NCBI GenBank assembly: GCA_905214955.1
Contig: CAJMON010000014.1
Location: 1 to 54,069 of the forward strand
DNA length: 54,069 nt
Origin: an uncultured bacterium
Lineage (GTDB): Bacteria; Bacillota; Clostridia; Lachnospirales; Lachnospiraceae
Direction: 5' to 3'
Shown: in pieces, positions 17,950 to 25,683 of the stretch
Layout: each line of letters begins with the position of its first letter
How positions within the stretch are numbered: the stretch's first letter is position 1
Position numbers and translations under genes: made by a program
The notes under the pieces: model-generated
Seen by the model: the letters and a program-made list of their open reading frames with translations, nothing else
Database searches by the model: none
What the model was told of the DNA's origin: nothing

Positions 17950-20949
17950 ATGGAAAATCAGGATTTTTTTCTTGAAATTGCAAAGACAAAACATCCCATA
18001 GACAGTACGGACCGAGAAATTCTGCCGCTTCCGGAAAACAGCCATGTGTTAAGACGAAGCGGGACGTATTTTCTGAAGCCGAAAAAAGAAGAGAGTTTTG
18101 AAGAACAAAAGCAGCGGTTTGCAAAAGAATTGGAAGCCATGCGTAAGAAGTACCGCCCGTTTCTTGCAAATTACTGCAAAGAGATTTCCGGAGAAGCACA
18201 GACAGAGGAACTGAAAGAATTCCGTTTCCGCTATATGGAGGAAGATGAGTGCTTCACAGATCGGAATCATCCGGGAAAAGAATGGGAGACCGTGACGGTG
18301 CCGGATTACCGGGGACCGGAAGGGAGATGGAGCGGATACTATCAGACTACGTTTTCCTGCCCGGGAGAGTGGAAAACAGAAGTTTCCGGTGGAAAACGGG
18401 TGGTTCTCTGGTTCCAGAGTGTGGATTATATCGGAGAAGTTTATGTAAACGGAAACTTTGTGGGAAGCCATGAAGGCTTTTTTGCACCATTTTCCTTTGA
18501 TGTGACCAGATATCTGAAGGAAGAAAATGAGCTGACGATACTCTGCAAAAATGATGTTTCCATTCTGGGAAAAGGGGAATTTTTGGATGGAGACAAGATT
18601 TATGCAGCCACAGGCCCTGGATGGGATGATCCGGAAATCGGATGGCACCACTGTCCGGCAGGAGCAGGACTTCTTGGAAAAGTGCGCTTGGAGCTTCGGC
18701 CTGAACTTTTTATTGAAGACATTTTTGTAAGGCCAGATCTGGAAAATGGTACTGCAGAGCTGCGGATTGGTGTATACAATTATCGAAACGATGTAGCGCA
18801 GGATTTTTCCATGGAAATTGCCATTGTGCCGGAGAACTTTGAAGGAACAGAAATTGGAGAAGGTACCTTTCCCATCAAAGCCGTCGGCCCTGGAAAAAAT
18901 GAGTACCGGCACTTTTTAAAACTTTCGGAGTACCGACTGTGGGAGCCGGAAACACCCTGGCTGTACCAGACTCAGGTTTTACTGAAAAAAGAAGGCGTCG
19001 TGGTAAGCGGACGGAAACAGACCTGCGGCATGAAGAGGTTTGTAAGTGATGAGACCAGCACGCCAAAAGGAAAATTTTTCTTAAATGGAAAGCCCGCAAT
19101 GCTGCGGGGAGCCAATGAAATGGGGCATCTTCAGCAATGTGTCATGAAGGAAGACTGGGATCAGCTGGTAGACGACATTCTCATTGCAAAGATGTGCCAC
19201 ATGAATTATTACCGGATGACCCAGCGGCCAGTACAGGAAGAAATTTATGATTACTTTGACCATTTGGGCATGATGCATCAGTGTGACCTGCCTTTGTTTA
19301 GTTTCCTGCGAAGGCCCCAGTTTTCAGAAGCCGTCCGTCAGGTGGGAGAAATGGAACATCTGGTACGCAGGCATGTATCCACGGTGATGGTGACATTCAT
19401 CAACGAACCCATGTGCATCCGCAGGACATCTGATCCCAACAGCAAATTTTCCAGAAGATATGATGCCAAAGGACACAGGCATCTGTTGAGAGATGAGTTG
19501 GAAGCTTTTTTTGCGGCAGCCAGAAAAGCAGTGTATGTGGAAAATCCGGACCGGGTAGTGAAAAACGTAGAGGGGGATTATGACGGACCTACAGCAGAAG
19601 GAATGCCGGATTTTCATACTTATACTATGTGGTATACCAACCACGGACAGCCCATTGGAAAATTGATGAGGGGTTATCTGCCGGCAATCAAGTCCGGATG
19701 GATGGCAGGATGCGGAGAGTACGGTGCAGAAGGCTTAGATCCTGCAGCGCTGATGAAAAAAGCTTATCCGGAAGAGTGGCTGCAAACCGATGAAGAAGGA
19801 AACTGGTATCCGGATAAGATTGTCCGGGCACAAACTTATGGGGCCCACGGGGACTGGTATCCAGAACAGAAAACGATGGAGGACTGGGTAAAAGAAAGCC
19901 AGATCCACCAGGCCAATGCTACAAAACTGATGACAGATGCTTTCCGCAGAAGAGGAGATCTGATTCAGCAGACAGCCATTCATCTGCTCATTGATGCATG
20001 GCCCTCCGGCTGGATGAAAACTCTGTTAGACTGTGAACGGACGCCAAAACGTGCCTACTTTGTCTACCAGGAATCCTTGGTGCCGTTAAAAGTCCACTTA
20101 TACAGCCCAAGAAAAGCCGGATACGAAGGGGAAACACTGAATGTTCAGATGTGGGTATTCAATGATACCGGAGAAGAAAAACATCTGACGGTTCACGCAG
20201 AAGTGCTGGAAGAGGATAGAAAGGTGCTGGATGCCTTTGAAGAAGAAATTACGGTGTCTGGAGCGGGCGTTCTCTGTACTGGAAAGATTCCGGTGAAGCT
20301 TCCGGGAGTTCACAAAGACGGTCAGGTCACTGTCCAGGCAGCCATTCTGAAAGACGGCAAGATCCTTCATCAGGATGCTTTTCAGATGGATGTATACAAA
20401 AAAGAACAAATATCTGGTGCGGTATACACCATAGGAGAAGAGGCAGCCTGGGCAGCAAAAAGCCTTGGAATAGAAACTTGTGCGGCAGACCAGGCAGCTT
20501 CCTGGCTGGTAAGCGGCAGTGATTCTAAGATGACCAGACAGCTGAAAGAGTTTATAGAACGTGGGGGAAAAGCAGTCTGGCTGCTTTCGGAAAAAGAGTC
20601 GGAAGTATTTTTTGGAGACACAGTTATCCGGCAGAAAAACTGCGGAAAATTGTTCTTTGCAGCGGCAGAGGAAGGATGGGCAGACTTTGACTTATCTATG
20701 CTGTACCAGGAACAGGAAGGATATATTGACAGTACTGCTGAAAGAACCATTCAGACAGACCTGCCGGGAGAAGCCCTTGTATACACGTACAGTAAGAGTA
20801 CGAAACAGGGGCCAAAAGAACATCTTCCATTTGTAAAGAGCTGCAAGATTGGAGAAGGAACACTGATTTTATGCAGCCTGGAGCTGGAAGGAAGAACAGG
20901 CGTCAATCCGGAGCTTGACAGGCTGCTTGGAAAATTGCTGAGATTTTAG
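17950..20949 (+). CDS. GH2-superfamily exo-glycosidase, divergent
   Basis: A 999-residue retaining glycosidase candidate. The start at 17950 (MENQDFF) follows AGGAG. The 16 codons upstream overlap the terminator stem and were excluded. About residues 100-250 form a jelly-roll sugar-binding domain, then an Ig-like domain, then a TIM barrel. The likely acid/base is E486 (FINEPMC) and the likely nucleophile is E590 (CGEYGAEGL). Beta-sandwich domains occupy roughly 690-999. The usual GH2 beta-galactosidase or glucuronidase signatures are altered, so the sugar specificity (beta-mannosyl, glucuronyl, galactosyl or other) is open. There is no signal peptide. It is followed after 18 bases by a CE15-like esterase, which may free the uronate that this enzyme then removes. 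Confidence 0.8.
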   Translation: MENQDFFLEIAKTKHPIDSTDREILPLPENSHVLRRSGTYFLKPKKEESFEEQKQRFAKELEAMRKKYRPFLANYCKEISGEAQTEELKEFRFRYMEEDECFTDRNHPGKEWETVTVPDYRGPEGRWSGYYQTTFSCPGEWKTEVSGGKRVVLWFQSVDYIGEVYVNGNFVGSHEGFFAPFSFDVTRYLKEENELTILCKNDVSILGKGEFLDGDKIYAATGPGWDDPEIGWHHCPAGAGLLGKVRLELRPELFIEDIFVRPDLENGTAELRIGVYNYRNDVAQDFSMEIAIVPENFEGTEIGEGTFPIKAVGPGKNEYRHFLKLSEYRLWEPETPWLYQTQVLLKKEGVVVSGRKQTCGMKRFVSDETSTPKGKFFLNGKPAMLRGANEMGHLQQCVMKEDWDQLVDDILIAKMCHMNYYRMTQRPVQEEIYDYFDHLGMMHQCDLPLFSFLRRPQFSEAVRQVGEMEHLVRRHVSTVMVTFINEPMCIRRTSDPNSKFSRRYDAKGHRHLLRDELEAFFAAARKAVYVENPDRVVKNVEGDYDGPTAEGMPDFHTYTMWYTNHGQPIGKLMRGYLPAIKSGWMAGCGEYGAEGLDPAALMKKAYPEEWLQTDEEGNWYPDKIVRAQTYGAHGDWYPEQKTMEDWVKESQIHQANATKLMTDAFRRRGDLIQQTAIHLLIDAWPSGWMKTLLDCERTPKRAYFVYQESLVPLKVHLYSPRKAGYEGETLNVQMWVFNDTGEEKHLTVHAEVLEEDRKVLDAFEEEITVSGAGVLCTGKIPVKLPGVHKDGQVTVQAAILKDGKILHQDAFQMDVYKKEQISGAVYTIGEEAAWAAKSLGIETCAADQAASWLVSGSDSKMTRQLKEFIERGGKAVWLLSEKESEVFFGDTVIRQKNCGKLFFAAAEEGWADFDLSMLYQEQEGYIDSTAERTIQTDLPGEALVYTYSKSTKQGPKEHLPFVKSCKIGEGTLILCSLELEGRTGVNPELDRLLGKLLRF

Positions 20950-20967
20950 GCAGAGAAAGGAGAAGGC

Positions 20968-22050
20968 ATGGATTTTCTGGAACAGGAATTGGAAAAAAGA
21001 AAGCTTCCAAAACTGATGGAATGCTTGGATGGAAGCCGGGTAAAAAATGCACAGGACTGGGAAATCCGAAGGGGGGAGATCGAAACGATCTTAAGCAGGG
21101 ATTTCTTAGGCTATGCAGTCCGCCTTGGGGTCAAAACCACCTGTGAGACAGTACGGGTGGAAGAACGAAGCTATGGCGGAAAAGCAGTGACAGAGTACCG
21201 GGAACTCCATGTACGTTCTGATTTTTCAGAAGGCATGTTTCCGTTTACCCTGACACTGCCAAAAGGTAAAAAAAAGGTTCCTGTCTTTTTTTTCCTCTCC
21301 TTTACTCATGAGATTGCAGGGGGCATTGGAGAAGAAATTCTGGATCAGGGATATGGCATTGCCAATGTATGTTATCAGGACATTGCAGCGGACTATTATG
21401 ATGAACATCAGACAGGGCTTGGCAGGTTCTGTACCAGAAATCCTTATGACAGCTGGGGGAAACTGAAAATCTGGTCCTGGGCAGTCTCCAGGATGCTGGA
21501 TGTGCTTTTGGAAGATGAACGGATTGATGAAAAGAGAATTGCCGTGATGGGGCATTCCAGACTTGGAAAAACAGCCCTTGCAGCAGGAGCCTTTGATTCC
21601 AGATTTTCTCTGACAGTAAGCTGCCAGTCCGGAGCAGGCGGAGCCGCTTTGTTCCGTGGAAAGAGCGGAGAGCAGATCGAGAATCTTTATGGAAAAGGTT
21701 CCAGACTGTGGTTTGACGGAAATTTTTTCCGGTATCTTGGAAAAATAGAAGAACTGCCTTTTGACCAGCATTTCCTTTTGGCTCTGGTGGCACCCAGACA
21801 CCTGTATGTATGCAGTGCCACAGAAGATGCCTGGGCAGATCCGCCATCGGAGTATTTAGGATGTGCGGCGGCAGATCCGGCATGGAAGTGTCTGGGATAC
21901 AAAGGCTTTGTTGGAAAAGACGGGTACCCTAATGCAGGAGAAGCCTTCCATGAAGGAGAGATCGGCTATCATCTGCGAAAAGGAACTCACTACTTAAGCA
22001 GGGAAGACTGGAAGCTGATTATCGAGTATCGAAATAGACATCAGGTATAA
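20968..22050 (+). CDS. CE15-like carbohydrate esterase (glucuronoyl or pectin-type ester)
   Basis: A 360-residue alpha/beta-hydrolase. The nucleophile elbow GHSRLGK with S197 and its conserved Arg and Lys matches bacterial glucuronoyl esterases. The candidate acid lies in the segment SATEDAWADP, and the catalytic His is H341 (GTHYLS) near the C-terminus. The RBS AAAGGAG precedes the ATG. There is no signal peptide, so it would act on imported oligosaccharides, unlike most secreted CE15 enzymes that act on lignin-carbohydrate esters. It may instead be a methyl or acyl esterase acting on uronic acids of pectic side chains. It lies in one operon with the GH2-type enzyme. Confidence 0.75.
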   Translation: MDFLEQELEKRKLPKLMECLDGSRVKNAQDWEIRRGEIETILSRDFLGYAVRLGVKTTCETVRVEERSYGGKAVTEYRELHVRSDFSEGMFPFTLTLPKGKKKVPVFFFLSFTHEIAGGIGEEILDQGYGIANVCYQDIAADYYDEHQTGLGRFCTRNPYDSWGKLKIWSWAVSRMLDVLLEDERIDEKRIAVMGHSRLGKTALAAGAFDSRFSLTVSCQSGAGGAALFRGKSGEQIENLYGKGSRLWFDGNFFRYLGKIEELPFDQHFLLALVAPRHLYVCSATEDAWADPPSEYLGCAAADPAWKCLGYKGFVGKDGYPNAGEAFHEGEIGYHLRKGTHYLSREDWKLIIEYRNRHQV

Positions 22051-22052
22051 AA

Positions 22053-22102
22053 AGAAAGCCGGAGGCTTCCAAATCCATCAGGATTTGGAAAGCTCTTCCG
22101 GC
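22053..22102 (-). terminator. Terminator of the orphan kinase gene
   Basis: GCCGGA (22058-22063) with GCTTCCAAATCC pairs with GGATTTGGAAAGC and TTCCGGC (22081-22102), leaving small bulges and a four-base loop. On the minus strand the stem is followed by TTTCTTTTT. Its 5' arm lies in the last codons of the kinase gene. It may also stop the convergent esterase transcript, though no T run follows on that strand. Confidence 0.75.
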
Positions 22103-23895
22103 AGTCTGGCAGGAATGACAAAGGTAACGAGAAATCCGGTGCCGTCTGATCCCACGGAAGGAATCAGGCCGGAACGGTCGCCAAAGACCAGTTTTAAGCG
22201 CTGGTTTATATTGGAGAGAGCAAAGCCGTTGTTGTTTTCGGTGTTGGCCATTACCGGCTGGGCAAGCTTTTCTTTCAGAGAAGCCAGATCCTCCGGGCTG
22301 ATGGTATTGCCGTTGTTTTCCACACAAAACCGGATCCAGGTGTGGCCTTCTATTTCTTCCGGAGAAACCGTGACAGAGAAAAAGTTGTCATCGGAATCCG
22401 GAATGTAGCCGTGGACAAAATAGTTTTCAATCAGAGGCTGCAGCGTATTTTTGGGAAGCCCGTAGATTTTTACTGAACTGTGGATGCGGAATTCATAATC
22501 GAAATCTCCGTAGCGGTACATATAAAAATTGATCAGGTTTTCCGACTGGCTGCATTCTTCTGCAATGGAGATGTAAAGATTTCTTCTAGTCTGGTTCCGG
22601 TACATTTTGGAAAGAAGCAGAAGCATGTGGGAGGCATCCCCGGAATCGCCCTGCATGATCTTTACCCGGATCTGCTCTAAGGCGTTGTAAAGAAAATGGG
22701 GATTGATGCTGGTCTGCATGGCGTAGAGTTCGGCTTTGCGCTGGGCAATCTCATACAGATAAGCCTTTTCTACATTTCGCTGAAGGGCGTCACACATGGA
22801 GTTGAAGCTTAAAATGATCTGGGTAAATTCATCATTTCCGGCAGGAACTGGAAGCCGGTAATCCAGGTTGTTTTTTCCAACCAGTTTCATACCGCGCTGG
22901 ATGGTATTGATCTTCCGGTCCGAAATCTGGAAAGAAATCAGATACAGGATCACCGCTGCCAGGCAGATGCCTATCGTGAGGATGATCAGAATAATCTGGA
23001 TGTAGCTGAAAGAAAATCCGGTGTCCGGAAGCTGGTAGGCAGTATAAAACCGGTACCGGTTGTTGTAAAGTGCAGAGACCGGAACGGAAAGATCCTTTTT
23101 GGCTGTCTCGTTTTCAGAAGTCAGAGTGGTGTTTTTCAGATGATCGGTATCAATGGTCAGCTCCGAAGTTTCGCTATCATAACTGCCTGAGGAAGAAAAC
23201 AGGATGTTCTGCTCTTCATCCAGAAGATAGAAAGAGCTTTCCGGATCCACACCGGAGGTATCCATAATGGAGGAGAACTCAGAGGTGGAGTACAGCAGAA
23301 TCATGGTTCCCAGGTATTCGATGGAATCTGAATAGGGATCAAAAATGGAAGTACAAAGACCATAAATATGGGAAACCGGTTTTTGAAAATCGTTGCTGAG
23401 ATTTTCAATCTGACTGTCGGTGAGCACCTGAAGCTGATAAGGAGTCAGGGATTTGGTGGTTTTCTTCAGATCCAGAGAAACCAGAGATTCGTAGCGCATC
23501 CGGTACTGATACAGGTGGCCGGTGCGGGTCATCAAAAGAGCGCCGCAGCAGTAAGAATCTGTGCTGCAGACTGCGGACAGAAGTTTTAACACATCGCTGC
23601 TGTATTGGGTGGGCACCTTTTTGAAAGTAAAACGGTAAAGGGACAAAAGAGAACGGTAAGCGGTTTCATCCGAAAACAGGGGGGTCAGACTGGAGGCAAG
23701 CGTATCTTCCCTGGAATAAAAAGCATTGGAAAGAGCGTTTAATGTCAGGTCATAGTTCTTTAGTTTTTCTGTCTGCTCCTGTCGCCAGATTAGGCGGGTG
23801 CATAAAGGCAGAAGAAGCATGGTGATGGTGCAGACAGCCGCGATACACACCACGGTCAGTTTTGCATAATAGTTGTTTTTAATACGCTGAAACAT
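22078..23895 (-). CDS. YesM-type sensor histidine kinase without adjacent regulator
   Basis: A 605-residue membrane kinase. The first helix is VVCIAAVCTITMLLLPLC, followed by a sensor domain of roughly 250 residues outside the cell. The second helix is IILIILTIGICLAAVILYLI. A HAMP segment follows, then INPHFLYN with phospho-acceptor H400. The N box LQPLIENYFVHG completes a standard ATPase domain. The start follows AAGGGAG. There is no response regulator beside it. It lies at the right end of the second transporter/esterase operon while an unpaired regulator lies at the left end, which makes a split partnership likely. Confidence 0.93.
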   Translation of the reverse strand: MFQRIKNNYYAKLTVVCIAAVCTITMLLLPLCTRLIWRQEQTEKLKNYDLTLNALSNAFYSREDTLASSLTPLFSDETAYRSLLSLYRFTFKKVPTQYSSDVLKLLSAVCSTDSYCCGALLMTRTGHLYQYRMRYESLVSLDLKKTTKSLTPYQLQVLTDSQIENLSNDFQKPVSHIYGLCTSIFDPYSDSIEYLGTMILLYSTSEFSSIMDTSGVDPESSFYLLDEEQNILFSSSGSYDSETSELTIDTDHLKNTTLTSENETAKKDLSVPVSALYNNRYRFYTAYQLPDTGFSFSYIQIILIILTIGICLAAVILYLISFQISDRKINTIQRGMKLVGKNNLDYRLPVPAGNDEFTQIILSFNSMCDALQRNVEKAYLYEIAQRKAELYAMQTSINPHFLYNALEQIRVKIMQGDSGDASHMLLLLSKMYRNQTRRNLYISIAEECSQSENLINFYMYRYGDFDYEFRIHSSVKIYGLPKNTLQPLIENYFVHGYIPDSDDNFFSVTVSPEEIEGHTWIRFCVENNGNTISPEDLASLKEKLAQPVMANTENNNGFALSNINQRLKLVFGDRSGLIPSVGSDGTGFLVTFVIPARLPEELSKS

Positions 23896-23948
23896 AAAAG
23901 AGTTCTCCCTTTGGTTTGTCTGGTGTTTTGTTGGATTATGTAGTATGA

Positions 23949-24020
23949 TGATGCTAGGGGAAAATGAATGTTTGCAGAATTACGGGGGCTGCTTTGCAGC
24001 GGAGCAATTCGCAGGCATCA
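23949..24020 (+). repeat. Hairpin repeat, copy B
   Basis: The element is bounded by TGATGC (23949-23954) and GCATCA (24015-24020). Its core hairpin runs GAATT ... GGCTGC-TTT-GCAGCGGAGC-AATTC (23977-24010). The core matches copy C on the minus strand at 43303-43335, with substitutions mostly in unpaired places. A small inverted repeat ATTGT-GAGA-ACAAT (24033-24046) follows. It shares GAACAATCCGT with copy A. The element fills the 210-base gap between the divergent kinase and binding-protein genes. Confidence 0.6.
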
Positions 24021-24123
24021 GGAGTAGAATGAATTGTGAGAACAATCCGTGTAATCAAGAGTATCATATCATAGAAAACCAAAAAAGTACAAGATACAAC
24101 AAAAAATGACAGGGAGGATGAGG

Positions 24124-25683
24124 ATGAAGAAACAGCAGAAAGCGGCTGGAATGCTGCTTGGAATCCTAGCTGCAGGCATCTGCATGACAGCAGCTGCAGA
24201 GGAGGGAAAGACTTCTAAAAGCACTCTGCTCACCGGGCTGGTGTTTCAGTCGGTTGCTGACAGCGTAGGACTGTGGAGCGGAGCAGGTGCGGAAAAGCTG
24301 GAAGAAGATACGGGAATCCGCCTAGAATTTTATTCCAACGGCGGCGGAAACACTCAGAAACTTCTTCAGTATCTGGCAGCAGGAACACTGCCAGACATTG
24401 TTGGAGTGGAGGAAAGTCAGGCAGTCCTTCTGGAAAATGCAGGCCTTCTTGTGAATTTGGATACTTGTCAGGATCAGCTAGGTTCCGTGTTTGAAAATGC
24501 GGTGTATACAAAAGCCCTGGACTACATCCGGGAACAGCTTGGGGGAACAGATGGTGGATTATACCTCCTTCCAGTGGAAGTAGGGAAGCAGGCAAAAGAA
24601 GATTATGAATGGCTTCCCATGGCGCAGTGGAAGCCCTATGTGCAGGCAGGCTGTCCCGCTGTCAATACCCTGGAAGATTTCCTGGATGCTGCAGAACAGA
24701 TGCTGCGTTATAAATCCTCCACGCCCCTTGGAGAAAACGTATATGCATTTTCTTTATACAGCGATCAGGATGACTGCATTGCAAAAGATGCAGCAAATTT
24801 ATCCAGAATGTATGGAAAAGTTATCGGAACCATCTGTCCGGTGATGGAACTGGATGTGGCAACCGGAGAATTGATTTCAGTAACCGATGATGACAGTTTT
24901 TATAAGCAGGCCTTGTATTTTTACTTTCAGGCAAACCAGAGAGGACTTTTGGATCCAGATTCTCAGAATCAGACCTATGAGACGCTGAAAGAAAAGTATG
25001 CAGACGGCAGAGTGCTGTTTTCCAAAGAACAGGCTCTGACAGAGCAGTTTAATCAGGATGCAGGGGAGCGGGGGGTACCGGAAAATGCCTATACACCCTT
25101 GATTGCAGAGAATATGGTGATCTGCAAAGACGCAGACAAGCCGGTGGGAAACAGCTGGTATTTTGGGGTGAGTACGACAGGAAGCCAGACAGAAGATGCC
25201 TGCCAGCTATTGAACTGGCTGTATGATTCCGAAAAGATTTCCTGGCTGTATGAACATCCGGAGGATCTGCAGCCGTTTCAGGCTCTTGGGATTTCCAGAA
25301 CAGACGCGGGTGTGCTGCCGGAACCGGTGTACTGCCGGGAACTTCTTCCAGGAGAAGAAGACAATCCAAAAGGCTATGAGGAGACCATGACGGTAGGAGA
25401 ATGGCTGGAGAGCCGGAACATGATCCTGAAAGAAAATGAAGCGGTGAATATGCTGCCGGAAGTTTCCTCTGCCATGCGCAGCAAGTGCTCCCGTATCGGC
25501 GAGGTGGTGAGGGAAATGTCCTGGAATATGATCTATGCCCAATCAGAAGAACAATTTCAGGATCTGTGGAAGCAGATGCAGAGCAGAAGCCAGATGCTGG
25601 GAATCGATATTGTCTCAGAATATTACCAGAGCATCTGGAAAGTGGCTCTTATGAGGGAAAAAACATATGGAGAAAACAAATAA
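24124..25683 (+). CDS. Orphan sugar-binding protein coupled to a GH95 enzyme
   Basis: A 519-residue extracellular solute-binding protein of the CUT1 class. The frame is open from 24106, but AGGGAGG at 24111-24117 places the start at the ATG at 24124 (MKKQQKA). Residues 1-27 are a signal peptide ending in TAAAEE. A cysteine at 20 (AGIC) is not in a lipobox. No permease genes adjoin it, so it must share the channel of another system, perhaps the one at 14272-16120. Its last 17 bases overlap the start of the GH95 gene, which indicates translational coupling and a shared substrate. The sequence is more divergent from the family than the other three binding proteins here. Confidence 0.87.
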   Translation: MKKQQKAAGMLLGILAAGICMTAAAEEGKTSKSTLLTGLVFQSVADSVGLWSGAGAEKLEEDTGIRLEFYSNGGGNTQKLLQYLAAGTLPDIVGVEESQAVLLENAGLLVNLDTCQDQLGSVFENAVYTKALDYIREQLGGTDGGLYLLPVEVGKQAKEDYEWLPMAQWKPYVQAGCPAVNTLEDFLDAAEQMLRYKSSTPLGENVYAFSLYSDQDDCIAKDAANLSRMYGKVIGTICPVMELDVATGELISVTDDDSFYKQALYFYFQANQRGLLDPDSQNQTYETLKEKYADGRVLFSKEQALTEQFNQDAGERGVPENAYTPLIAENMVICKDADKPVGNSWYFGVSTTGSQTEDACQLLNWLYDSEKISWLYEHPEDLQPFQALGISRTDAGVLPEPVYCRELLPGEEDNPKGYEETMTVGEWLESRNMILKENEAVNMLPEVSSAMRSKCSRIGEVVREMSWNMIYAQSEEQFQDLWKQMQSRSQMLGIDIVSEYYQSIWKVALMREKTYGENK

